A stretch of 36,623 nucleotides of DNA, taken from positions 1-36,623 of the forward strand of contig CAYMFU010000345.1 in assembly GCA_964389805.1 (NCBI GenBank). The letters are read 5' to 3'. Origin of the DNA: JAGTVG01 sp964389805 (GTDB lineage Bacteria > Bacteroidota > Bacteroidia > Cytophagales > Cyclobacteriaceae). Below the pieces are notes generated by a model that saw only the letters and a list, made by a program, of their open reading frames with translations, had not been told where the DNA came from and made no database searches. A program made the position numbers and the translations under genes. Within the stretch, counting starts at the first letter, position 1. Each line of letters begins with the position of its first letter. Positions 16,339-24,412 of this stretch are shown here, piece by piece.

Positions 16339-17613
16339 ATGTCTTATATTGAACCTGCTCCTATTAAAGATAAAGAAAATCCTTTCGAATCAATGATGTT
16401 TCGATTCAGTATAGCTGCTGAAAAACTGGGATTAAATGAAGAAATCTATAATGTATTAAAATCACCTGATAAACAAGTAATTGTCAGTATTCCGATAACC
16501 ATGGATGATGGATCCGTTAAAGTTTTTGAGGGATTTCGGGTGATACATTCCAATATATTGGGTCCTTCAAAGGGTGGTATCCGGTATGATACCCATGTAA
16601 ACATTGATGAAGTTAAGGCCCTTGCAGCATGGATGACCTGGAAATGTGCTGTGGTGGATATCCCGTTTGGTGGTGCAAAAGGAGGTATAAAATGCAATCC
16701 TATGGAAATGTCATCAGGGGAAATTGAAAGACTGACCAGGGCATATACCACAGCCATATCAGGAGTCATCGGTCCGGACCGTGACATTCCTGCTCCTGAT
16801 ATGGGAACAGGGCAACGGGAAATGGCCTGGATGATGGACCAATACTCAAGATACCATGGCGTAACCGTATCCAGTGTAGTAACCGGTAAGCCTCTCATAC
16901 TCGGAGGTTCACTCGGACGAATAGCGGCTACCGGGCGAGGAGTTATGGTTGCAGCATTGACGGCTATGGAGAAACTTAAGATCAATCCCTATAATAGTAA
17001 ATGCGTGATTCAGGGATTTGGTAATGTAGGTTCCCATGCAGCCTTGCTTATGGAAGAAAGGGGTTCCAAGATAATCGCCATTTCAGATGTAAGTGGTGCC
17101 TATGTTAATGAAAAAGGAATCAATATTGAAAAGGCCATTCAATATACAAATAACAACCGCGGATTGCTCGATGGCTATACTGAAGCAGACAAAATCAATG
17201 GAGAAGAAATCCTGGAATTGAAGACAGATGTTCTTGTTCCTGCTGCCATGGAGGATGTAATCACTCTCAAAAATGCAGATAAGATTGATGCGAAGCTAAT
17301 CGTAGAAGGCGCCAATGGACCTACTGCAGCTAAAGCTGATGAGGTTATTGCAAAAAAAGGAATTATGGTCATACCGGATATACTTGCAAATGCCGGTGGT
17401 GTTACAGTTTCCTACTTCGAATGGGTACAGAACCGCCTGGGTTATAAATGGACCAGGGAGCGGGTAAACAGGAGGTCTGACAGGATTATGAAGAGTTCAT
17501 TCAATACCGTTTATGATATTTCGACAAAGTATGATGTATCTTTGAGGATAGCTGCATATATGGTAGCCATTGATAAAATAGCCAAGGCGTACACCCACCG
17601 CGGTGGTTTTTAA
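16339..17613 (+). CDS. gdhA: Glu/Leu/Phe/Val dehydrogenase (glutamate dehydrogenase)
   Basis: Interconverts glutamate and 2-oxoglutarate plus ammonia with NAD(P)+. The 424-residue length is typical of the hexameric class. Lys102 in TWKCAVVD and Lys114 in PFGGAKGG form the active site, and DIPAPDMGTG carries the conserved Asp. The Rossmann loop is GFGNVGSHAALLMEERG, and LVEGANGPTAAKADEV is the usual late motif. Cofactor preference was not decided. It starts 87 bases after cdsA, enough for its own promoter, and its stop is only 14 bases before the psd start, so psd may be read through from gdhA. Confidence 0.94.
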   Translation: MSYIEPAPIKDKENPFESMMFRFSIAAEKLGLNEEIYNVLKSPDKQVIVSIPITMDDGSVKVFEGFRVIHSNILGPSKGGIRYDTHVNIDEVKALAAWMTWKCAVVDIPFGGAKGGIKCNPMEMSSGEIERLTRAYTTAISGVIGPDRDIPAPDMGTGQREMAWMMDQYSRYHGVTVSSVVTGKPLILGGSLGRIAATGRGVMVAALTAMEKLKINPYNSKCVIQGFGNVGSHAALLMEERGSKIIAISDVSGAYVNEKGINIEKAIQYTNNNRGLLDGYTEADKINGEEILELKTDVLVPAAMEDVITLKNADKIDAKLIVEGANGPTAAKADEVIAKKGIMVIPDILANAGGVTVSYFEWVQNRLGYKWTRERVNRRSDRIMKSSFNTVYDISTKYDVSLRIAAYMVAIDKIAKAYTHRGGF

Positions 17614-17627
17614 AGACAAATACATTT

Positions 17628-18290
17628 ATGAGTATACATAAAGAAGGTATTAAGATTCTTATATTTCTGATTCTATTATTACTTACTGTAAACCTGTTGA
17701 TCAGGCATTTTTTTCTAGAAGATATGGTATTGAGATATTTTGTGATATCTGCCAGTCTCCTTCTCTTTTTCTTTGTATTGCAGTTTTTCAGACATCCAAA
17801 CATAAAGGTCCCATACAATGACAATCACATTCTTGCACCTGCTGATGGGAAGGTAGTTGTAGTTGAAAAAACCATTGAGGAAGAATGTTTAAAAGATGAA
17901 AGGATACAGATAAGTATTTTCATGTCGCCTGTTAATGTACATGTTAACAGAAGCCCAGCCAGAGGAACTGTAAAATACTTCAAATACCATCCAGGAAAAT
18001 ACTTTGTGGCCTGGCATCCAAAATCCAGCACTATGAATGAGCGGACCACTATGATGCTGACCCTGAAAAATGGACTTGACATCGTTGTGAGACAAATTGC
18101 CGGGATAATGGCCCGGAGGATAAAATTTTATGTTAAAGAGGGAGATAGGCTGGATCAGGGAGCTGAATTCGGCTTTATTCGTTTTGGCTCCAGGCTGGAT
18201 GTTTACTTGCCTACTGATGCTGATATCCTGGTAAAACCCGGTATTGTTACACGTGCTGGTAAAACCGTTCTGGCTGTTATAGGAGAATAA
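17628..18290 (+). CDS. psd: Phosphatidylserine decarboxylase, short (archaetidylserine-type) form
   Basis: Converts phosphatidylserine to phosphatidylethanolamine. The 220-residue protein has two N-terminal hydrophobic helices (residues 8-24 and 30-50), then ILAPADGKVVVVE, SPVNVHVNRSPARGTV and the self-cleavage site FGSRLDVYLP. Cleavage between Gly187 and Ser188 should create the pyruvoyl prosthetic group and the short alpha chain. This is the compact Psd form common in Bacteroidota, distinct from the roughly 320-residue E. coli enzyme with LGST. It follows gdhA by 14 bases. The nearby cdsA supplies the precursor CDP-DAG, so the two lipid genes are functionally linked despite the gdhA interruption. 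Confidence 0.94.
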   Translation: MSIHKEGIKILIFLILLLLTVNLLIRHFFLEDMVLRYFVISASLLLFFFVLQFFRHPNIKVPYNDNHILAPADGKVVVVEKTIEEECLKDERIQISIFMSPVNVHVNRSPARGTVKYFKYHPGKYFVAWHPKSSTMNERTTMMLTLKNGLDIVVRQIAGIMARRIKFYVKEGDRLDQGAEFGFIRFGSRLDVYLPTDADILVKPGIVTRAGKTVLAVIGE

Positions 18291-18340
18291 ATGTGAAAGC
18301 CCTAATAACCAATTCCCATCTATTGGACAATGTGATATTT

Positions 18341-18490
18341 CAGTCTGATGTAATTACAGCCTCATGAAATTCAAGGCCCTTGTAAATAGTCCCATATAAG
18401 ATTAAGGCATGATATGTTTATAGCCTGATGAAATTTGAACCAATTAGATAAAGGCATGTAATATTATTTAGGCTTGTAAAATTAAAGCCC
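18341..18490. repeat. Degenerate short tandem/interspersed repeat patch after psd
   Basis: About seven related units of 15-17 bases follow the psd stop. Examples are CAGTCTGATGTAATTA (18341), CAGCCTCATGAAATTC (18357), TAGCCTGATGAAATTT (18421), AAGGCATGTAATATTA (18451) and AGGCTTGTAAAATTA (18470), with more diverged AAGGCCCTTGTAAATAG (18373) and AAGGCATGATATGTTT (18404) between. The shared pattern is roughly [A/T]-G-[C/G]-C-x-T-x-A-T/A followed by AAATT. No frame is open across it. The units are too diverged to call a CRISPR or a classical microsatellite. Confidence 0.5.
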
Positions 18491-18500
18491 GACCTGATCA

Positions 18501-18530
18501 AATCCTGTAATGGAATCCAGGATTCGTTTT
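18501..18530 (+). terminator. Hairpin terminator between convergent psd and purE
   Basis: AATCCTG (18501-18507) pairs perfectly with CAGGATT (18518-18524) around a 10-base loop, followed by CGTTTTATC. It lies between the psd stop at 18290 and the purE stop at 18552 and could end transcription from both sides. The U-tract on the plus strand is short, so efficiency is uncertain. Confidence 0.5.
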
Positions 18531-18551
18531 ATCTTCTCAAAAAGAAAGAAC

Positions 18552-19064
18552 TTAGAGCATGGCTTTATAACCCTTTGCCTCCACCTCGTCGGCAAGTGCT
18601 TCCACCTTTTCCCTCATTTTATCTTTGAATTTGGAAAGCTTCTCCGCCATTTCGGGATCGCCGGTTCCTATGATTTGAGCTGCTAAAATTCCAGCATTCC
18701 TCGATCCATTGATTGCAACTGTTGCAACTGGTACACCCGGAGGCATTTGAAGAATGGCCAGTACCGCATCGAGCCCGGCTGGTGAATTTCCGGCTTTAAT
18801 TGGAACTCCTATAATTGGTAAAGTAGTAAATGCTGCAACCACTCCCGGTAAATGAGCTGCCATTCCGGCCCCGGCTATAATTACTTTTATTCCCCTGTTT
18901 TTTGCTCCTTCAGCAAGTTTCATGACCCTGTGTGGTGTCCTGTGGGCTGATAGTGTCGTAAGCTCATATCCGATTCCCAATTCTTCCAATACCTCGGGAG
19001 CCCCTTTCATAACCGGCAAATCTGATTTACTTCCCATTATAATGCTAACTAGTGGAGTGCTCAT
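18552..19064 (-). CDS. purE: N5-carboxyaminoimidazole ribonucleotide mutase
   Basis: A purine-biosynthesis enzyme that moves the carboxylate of N5-CAIR to give CAIR. The 170-residue protein has the standard landmarks IIMGSKSDLPVM, TLSAHRTPHR with the active-site His, IAGAGMAAHLPGV and GVPIKAGNSPAGLDA. It is class I PurE, fitting a bacterium that also needs PurK elsewhere; purK is not in this window. No signal or membrane segment, so cytosolic. It sits alone on the minus strand, convergent with psd, with about 80 bases to the membrane-protein stop upstream. Confidence 0.96.
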   Translation of the reverse strand: MSTPLVSIIMGSKSDLPVMKGAPEVLEELGIGYELTTLSAHRTPHRVMKLAEGAKNRGIKVIIAGAGMAAHLPGVVAAFTTLPIIGVPIKAGNSPAGLDAVLAILQMPPGVPVATVAINGSRNAGILAAQIIGTGDPEMAEKLSKFKDKMREKVEALADEVEAKGYKAML

Positions 19065-19146
19065 ATTTTTATTTTTGATTTATTTATAAAACCACACTGC
19101 GCTTAGGCAGGTTCCAAAGGATAAAATAAATGAATATTCTTTATTA

Positions 19147-19794
19147 TTACTTATAAATCAATACAAAAAATATCAGCCAGAGGAAAAACCAGAGCATATA
19201 GGAGGAAAGTACAATATATAGTGATATGTCAAAACGCTTACGGGACAGATATTGTATGCCATATACCAGAATAACCCAGTATAAGACCTCGAAAAAATTA
19301 ATTGCCTTCAAAGGATAATGCCAGGCATCCGGTACTTCCCTGTAATCAAAAAGATTAATTAAGGATAAAGGATAAAAAGCCTTTACATCCCAAATTTCAG
19401 GATCGGTTTCCATAAATACAAACCATCCGATCTTTAGCAATTCAGCACCAAAAAAAATACATTCAGTAAACATGACCAGCTGCCAGAGTTTGGAATAAAA
19501 CACCTTATACCCGAACATAAAACATCCTACCCACAGGATAAAGGTAATCACGGTAAATTTATACAGGTAAACTATAGGGATTGAGAAATACTGAAGTGCG
19601 TTAATGAAATGATAAAATCCCATTTCTCCTCTTTGTTCAAGAATCTCAAAAGCAGCAATCTGGCTTTCAATGAAACTTTTTTTGAGGTATAGGAGTAAAA
19701 AAGTTATCAGGCATAGAAAAATAAAAAAAATCCGTTTATCTATGGCTGTAAATTCATCGAAAATACCTTTGAGTGGATTATTGGATGTACTCAT
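19147..19794 (-). CDS. Polytopic membrane protein of unknown function
   Basis: A 215-residue protein with five or six hydrophobic helices: about residues 20-38 (FFIFLCLITFLLLYL), 62-82, 83-100, 104-126 (WQLVMFTECIFFGAELLKIG), 165-182 and 192-214. No conserved catalytic or transport motif was recognised. An aromatic-rich C-terminus (MLWFFLWLIFFVLIYK) ends the chain. It resembles small Yip1-like or ABC-permease-like hypothetical proteins of Bacteroidota in size only. It lies immediately downstream of no obvious partner; the divergent TPR protein gene begins at 19939. Confidence 0.7.
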   Translation of the reverse strand: MSTSNNPLKGIFDEFTAIDKRIFFIFLCLITFLLLYLKKSFIESQIAAFEILEQRGEMGFYHFINALQYFSIPIVYLYKFTVITFILWVGCFMFGYKVFYSKLWQLVMFTECIFFGAELLKIGWFVFMETDPEIWDVKAFYPLSLINLFDYREVPDAWHYPLKAINFFEVLYWVILVYGIQYLSRKRFDISLYIVLSSYMLWFFLWLIFFVLIYK

Positions 19795-19938
19795 TGTAAT
19801 GACAACTGTCGATATAGTTCATGGTAAAACAAAACAAAAAAGTCCACATCATGTCATTAATCTTTATTGAATTGATGTATTCTTTCAATTTTTTAAAAAT
19901 ATATTTGTTTTAGTAATAAGATATTCCTGAGATATTTG

Positions 19939-21114
19939 ATGCATCGGTTATTATGGATTTCTTTCATGTTCCTGATTATGCCTTTTATAGCAGAGGCTGA
20001 TAAAAATCCGGGTGATGATACGACACAGGTTCTTCTTCTTGAGGATATAAACATTCAATTGGAAGCTACTCAGGCCATCAACGATATGTACAATTTCCAA
20101 TTCGAAAGGGCGGAACGGCAATATCGCTGGATCAAACAAAAATACCCAAACCATCCCTTATCCTATTTCCTCCTCGCCCTTAGTGAATGGTGGAAAATTG
20201 CTGTAAATGTTGAAAATACACAATACGATATAAAGTTTGAAGCTTATCTTGATACAGCGATCCTTAGAGCAGAACGCATATACAAATTGCCACAATTTAA
20301 AGCAGAGGGAGCTTTTTTCCAGGCTGCCGGCTGGGCTTTTAAAGGCAGGCTTTATGCAGAGCGGCGAAAATGGGGGAAAGCTGCCGGTGCTGCCCGAAGT
20401 TCTTTAAAATATCTCGATGATATTAAGGATAAAGGTTACCTGAGTCCTGAACTTTTGTTCGGGGATGGCCTGTATAATTATTTTTCAGTATGGATCAGGG
20501 AAAATTACCCTATGCTTAAACCAATTATGGCCTTTTTTAAAAAGGGAGATAAAGAACTGGGATTAAAACAGCTGCGGACTGTAGCGTCTAATGCTTTCTA
20601 TACGCGTACAGAAGCGCAATATTTTCTGATGCGAATTCTTGCTTATGAGGAAAAGGACATAGGAGGGGCAATGCAGATCTCTCAATATTTGCGTAAGACC
20701 TTCCCTCAAAATGCATTTTTCCATAGATATTATGCGCGTCTGTTGTATTCCACGGGTCAGATAAGGAAAACTGAGATGGAATCAATGTTAATAATTGCAC
20801 GAATTGACAGCGGGGATACCGGTTATGAAGAAGTATCGGGACGTTATGCTGCATTTTATCTTGGGCAGATCTATGAGCAAAGACGTAATTATGAAAAGTC
20901 TAAATATTATTTTAATAAAGTACTGGATTTTGCGGAAACTATTGGAGCTACTGAATCCGGGTACTATCTTTATTCACTTATTGGCTTAAGTGAGATCGCT
21001 GTTGAAGAAGGAGATAAGAAAGAGGCGGAAGTATACCTCAAGCGGGTTAAAAAGGAATCCAAGAGAAAGCATCCTGCTAATAAACGGGCACGTAAACTAC
21101 TGAAAGAGCTATAA
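19939..21114 (+). CDS. Secreted TPR-repeat protein
   Basis: From the ATG at 19939 (an in-frame TTG one codon earlier is less likely), the 391-residue product has a Sec signal peptide ending near IAEADK. The rest is helical with TPR-like spacing: AINDMYNFQFERAERQYRWI, HPLSYFLLALSEWWKIA, EGAFFQAAGWAFKGRLYAER, AQYFLMRILAYEEKDIGGAM, YAAFYLGQIYEQRRNYEKSK and ESGYYLYSLIGLSEIAVEEG. It probably acts as a periplasmic protein-protein scaffold. Its TAA stop shares its last base with the ATG of the next gene (TAATG), which indicates translational coupling to the 445-residue membrane protein, so the two likely work together. Confidence 0.8.
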   Translation: MHRLLWISFMFLIMPFIAEADKNPGDDTTQVLLLEDINIQLEATQAINDMYNFQFERAERQYRWIKQKYPNHPLSYFLLALSEWWKIAVNVENTQYDIKFEAYLDTAILRAERIYKLPQFKAEGAFFQAAGWAFKGRLYAERRKWGKAAGAARSSLKYLDDIKDKGYLSPELLFGDGLYNYFSVWIRENYPMLKPIMAFFKKGDKELGLKQLRTVASNAFYTRTEAQYFLMRILAYEEKDIGGAMQISQYLRKTFPQNAFFHRYYARLLYSTGQIRKTEMESMLIIARIDSGDTGYEEVSGRYAAFYLGQIYEQRRNYEKSKYYFNKVLDFAETIGATESGYYLYSLIGLSEIAVEEGDKKEAEVYLKRVKKESKRKHPANKRARKLLKEL

Positions 21115-22451
21115 TGGGTTTACAGGATTTTATTGTAACGCCAATATTACTTATTCTGGTCTATTCTCTGGCCATAATTATACGGAGAAATGTAACTGAT
21201 AAAGTAATCAGTAAATATTTTATTCCGGCCCTTACTTTAAAAATCATTGGAGCGATCAGCCTTGGTTTAATATACCAGTTTTATTATAAGGGAGGGGATA
21301 CATTTAATTATTTCGAAAGAGGATCAAAATATATCTGGGAAGCATTCCGTGACTCCCCGGTTAAGGCTTTACAGTTGATGTTCGCAAATGGTGAATATAA
21401 TCCTGAAACCTTCGAATACGCCTCCAAGATCATTTATTATAATGATTTGCCTTCTTATTTTGTTGTTCGGATCACCAGCTTTTTTGATTTATTTACATTC
21501 CATACATATTCAGCAACAGCGGTATTATTTGCTTTGTTTAGCTTTAGTGGTTTGTGGGCAATGTATACTGTATTTTACCGTATGTTACCTCGAATGCATT
21601 TACAATTAGCCATTGCTATATTTTTTATCCCTTCAGTTTTCTTTTGGGGTTCAGGGATACTGAAAGATACAATAACTCTGGGCGCATTGGGTTGGGGCAT
21701 ATATGCGTTTGCAGAGATCTTCTTGTTTAAAAGGAATTTTATCCTGGGATCTGTTTTACTTATGTTCTCATTTTTCATTATATATGAAATTAAAATTTAT
21801 ATTCTTTTATGCCTTGTGCCAGCCTTAATGATCTGGTTCTACCTGGCGAGCATTGGTAAAATTAAGAACCTTGTATTAAGGACGTTGATCCTTCCCTTTA
21901 CGATCGTATTCCTGGCCTTAGCGGGATATTATTCAGTTAAATTAATAGGGGAGGAAAATCACAGATATAACCTGGAAAGACTTTCATACACGGCTGAATC
22001 GAGCGCCCGCTGGTTGAGTTATGTGAGTGAAAAACAAGAAGGATCCGGGTATACACTTGGAGATTTTGACTACTCTACAGCTGGAATAGTAAGGAAAACC
22101 CCCGCTGCCATTTGGGTAACACTTTTTCGGCCTTATTTATGGGAAGTAAAAAATCTTGTCATGTTTCTTTCAGCTATTGAAAGCTTTGTGCTATTGATCT
22201 TTACCGGGATCGTGATAGTGAGTGTTACTCTCAAAGGAAGGATAATGGCACTGTTTTCAAATCCAATAGTAGCTTTTTGCATGATCTTTTCAATAACTTT
22301 TGCCTTTGCCATCGGATTATCAACATATAACTTTGGCACACTGGTAAGATATAAAATTCCGATGATGCCGTTTTACATTATAGCTATGTTCATTTTGCTT
22401 TCCTATACAAAAAGACCCAGAAAATTTGCTGCATTTACTTCCAGCGAATAA
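21114..22451 (+). CDS. Large polytopic membrane protein, possibly GT-C or polysaccharide-polymerase type
   Basis: A 445-residue inner-membrane protein with roughly ten hydrophobic helices. Visible segments include PILLILVYSLAIII, LKIIGAISLGLIYQFYY, YSATAVLFALFSFSGLWAMY, LQLAIAIFFIPSVFFWGSGI and FSITFAFAIGLSTYNFGTLV. A periplasmic-looking loop with GGDTFNYFERG follows helix 2, and a charged loop with YNLERLSYTAESSARW is central. Polar loops between helices are reminiscent of GT-C glycosyltransferases or O-antigen polymerases, but no diagnostic motif was found, so the function is open. It is coupled to the TPR protein upstream, and its 3' end overlaps that of the convergent GT4 gene by 49 bases. 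Confidence 0.72.
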   Translation: MGLQDFIVTPILLILVYSLAIIIRRNVTDKVISKYFIPALTLKIIGAISLGLIYQFYYKGGDTFNYFERGSKYIWEAFRDSPVKALQLMFANGEYNPETFEYASKIIYYNDLPSYFVVRITSFFDLFTFHTYSATAVLFALFSFSGLWAMYTVFYRMLPRMHLQLAIAIFFIPSVFFWGSGILKDTITLGALGWGIYAFAEIFLFKRNFILGSVLLMFSFFIIYEIKIYILLCLVPALMIWFYLASIGKIKNLVLRTLILPFTIVFLALAGYYSVKLIGEENHRYNLERLSYTAESSARWLSYVSEKQEGSGYTLGDFDYSTAGIVRKTPAAIWVTLFRPYLWEVKNLVMFLSAIESFVLLIFTGIVIVSVTLKGRIMALFSNPIVAFCMIFSITFAFAIGLSTYNFGTLVRYKIPMMPFYIIAMFILLSYTKRPRKFAAFTSSE

Positions 22452-23482
22452 TGTTTGATCAGGGTATTTCTGCCATTTTTACCTATTCGGTCCCTTAATT
22501 CTCCTGAATTTATTAATAAATCTATATTTTCTATCCATTCCTCTTCTCCGGCACATAAATATCCATTATCACCATGCCTGATCAAATTGGTATTGACGCC
22601 AACTGGCGAAGCAAGTGCGGGTATACCCAATGCAAAGTATTGCAGAATCTTAAATCCGCATTTGCCTTGAGCCCAGGGACCAGAAGGCAGAGGCATCATT
22701 CCAATATCTATACCTGCCAGGTCTTCTATTTCTGTAGTTCTATTCCAGGGGATAAACTCAAGGTTTGGTAAATTCCAACCCGGTCTTTTATTACAAATAA
22801 TACGAATAACTATTTGAGGATACTTTTTTATAATTCTTTCAAGAACAGATTTAATAGATACTAGATAGGGCAATGTAGAATGAGTACCTGTCCATCCTAA
22901 GGTTAACTTATGATTATTATTTGTTCTTGTTACAGGATTCCAATTTTCTGTATCAATGGTTGTCGGGATAATATACACCTGAGGATTCTGTTTTCTCGCA
23001 TATGTTGCAAGGTATTCATTGCAGCAGCTGACCTTATAACTCCAACTGCAAATTTTGAAAAATTTTTGATGCATTTTCAATCCAGATATGAATATGTTTT
23101 CCTCGGAAGTATTTTCAATCCAGATGGCATCATCAAAATCGTAAATGATCTTTTTACCCAGGATTTTAGCTATGATCCACTCAAATACGGGAGGTCCCAG
23201 AGGCGTTACTTCCCTGTGAATAAATACGTAATCGGCTGTAAGAGCTTGAATAACATGTAAATTTCTCTTTAAAAATCCCCATAAGATACCTGCTAGTTTT
23301 TGTATGTATTTCTTTTGATGATATAATATTTTGAAGGTCTTTACTGAATAAAAGGATCTTTGCAATACTTTGAAATCATCTCTGTCAAGTGTTTTGAAAT
23401 ATTGTTCGAACCGAAACCGCTGGGAGGCAACTTCATCAAAGGGATAAGGGCACAGAAATAAAATTTTTATCTTTTTAGCCAA
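22403..23482 (-). CDS. GT4-type glycosyltransferase
   Basis: A 359-residue GT-B enzyme for surface-glycan assembly. The N-domain starts KIKILFLCPYPFDEVASQRF and has YVFIHREVTPLGPP and KKIIYDFDDAIW, a pattern common in Bacteroidota capsular and exopolysaccharide transferases. The C-domain has LTLGWTGTHSTLPYL, WNRTTEIEDLAGIDIGMMPL and KCGFKILQYFALGIPALASP, where the E-x7-E motif of typical GT4 is replaced by K-x-LQYFALG. No membrane helix. It overlaps the 445-residue membrane protein tail-to-tail by 49 bases; the coupling of two sugar-type genes here supports a small glycan locus, but the sugar is unknown. Confidence 0.87.
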   Translation of the reverse strand: MAKKIKILFLCPYPFDEVASQRFRFEQYFKTLDRDDFKVLQRSFYSVKTFKILYHQKKYIQKLAGILWGFLKRNLHVIQALTADYVFIHREVTPLGPPVFEWIIAKILGKKIIYDFDDAIWIENTSEENIFISGLKMHQKFFKICSWSYKVSCCNEYLATYARKQNPQVYIIPTTIDTENWNPVTRTNNNHKLTLGWTGTHSTLPYLVSIKSVLERIIKKYPQIVIRIICNKRPGWNLPNLEFIPWNRTTEIEDLAGIDIGMMPLPSGPWAQGKCGFKILQYFALGIPALASPVGVNTNLIRHGDNGYLCAGEEEWIENIDLLINSGELRDRIGKNGRNTLIKHYSLEVNAANFLGLFV

Positions 23483-23665
23483 GACTAATTAATCCAATAA
23501 TTTGAAACATCCTGTCAGGGATTAATTGTGAATATAAAAAAATAATTTACATAAAATAAAATACAACCAGCCGCAATATAATTTGAAAACAATTTATTCT
23601 CAGCTATGCAAAAATCCGTTTAATATGTTAACTTGTTTGAACGATCTATAAATAAACAGTGGAGC

Positions 23666-24271
23666 ATGAAAAGACTATATCTTCTCGCCTTTATGCTGAT
23701 GCCATTAATGGTTTACGCTCAGGATATGATCGTTTTGAAAGATAAAAGTACGATCTCAGTAAGAATAGTTCAGGAAGACAAGGAATCTGTTGTATTTATA
23801 CTTCAGGATGATCCTGAGAAAAAAATAAAGGAGCTGGCAAAGGATGAAGTCAAAAAAGTAAAATATGAGAAAAAACCTAATGCGACTAATCTGATTCAGA
23901 TCGAACATGATTCGCTTGTAAACGAATATTTTCTAAATGATGTGATCAATCAATTTATTGAGGCAGGGTATATGATCGAGTCCTTTGACAATAAATACTA
24001 TACAGTAAGCACGAATTCGGTCAATGAAGAAAGATTTACTGCGGAAATCGTTGAGAATAAAGCTAAGTTCAGGTGTTTCTTTTTTCCTCAAGAAAGTGAA
24101 GACTATCCTCCAAATGCTGCTGCGAGGGTTGTTTGGGGCATAAAGCCGGAACCAGGTGAAAAAACGGGGACCCCGGGTAGCGCAGCCTTCAAAAAGCTGG
24201 ATGCCTTTTGCAGAGCTTATCTGAAGAATGGGAAATGTGTTATGGAGTATAGATCTGAACCTGCTGACTAA
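23666..24271 (+). CDS. Small secreted hypothetical protein
   Basis: From the ATG at 23666 the product has 201 residues; a TTG at 23633 would prepend 11 unlikely residues before the signal peptide. Residues 1-19 (MKRLYLLAFMLMPLMVYAQ) are a Sec signal with cleavage after YAQ. A short beta-rich segment follows (DMIVLKDKSTISVRIVQEDK, then VVFILQDDPEKKIKELAKDE), of the kind that follows signal peptides in many Bacteroidota secreted proteins. The second half (FIEAGYMIESFDNKYYTVST, RFTAEIVENKAKFRCFFFP) is mixed and ends in two cysteines. No known domain was recognised beyond a periplasmic or surface role. Upstream is about 180 bases of AT-rich sequence. Confidence 0.72.
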   Translation: MKRLYLLAFMLMPLMVYAQDMIVLKDKSTISVRIVQEDKESVVFILQDDPEKKIKELAKDEVKKVKYEKKPNATNLIQIEHDSLVNEYFLNDVINQFIEAGYMIESFDNKYYTVSTNSVNEERFTAEIVENKAKFRCFFFPQESEDYPPNAAARVVWGIKPEPGEKTGTPGSAAFKKLDAFCRAYLKNGKCVMEYRSEPAD

Positions 24272-24310
24272 CCCAGAAACAGGTAAGGATAAACCGTGCG
24301 AGAAGCGATT

Positions 24311-24378
24311 AGAAGGTTCAATCAGCCTTCTAAGATAGAACCAAAAAACCCTGAGGAAATAAATAGTATCCTTCAGGG
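24311..24378. terminator. Two hairpins between convergent genes
   Basis: AGAAGG (24311-24316) pairs with CCTTCT (24326-24331). CCCTGAGGA (24349-24357) pairs with TCCTTCAGGG (24369-24378) with one bulged base. They lie between the stop at 24271 (plus strand) and the stop at 24413 (minus strand), the normal place for a bidirectional terminator. The second hairpin is the stronger; neither has a long U-tract. Confidence 0.55.
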
Positions 24379-24412
24379 CCCTACATCTGTAATAGATGAA
24401 ATCTTTAAAATG

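Noticed and set aside
18341..18490. CRISPR-like array
   Set aside because: The units are imperfect and differ in spacing, no 30-40 base spacers exist, and no cas gene is near.
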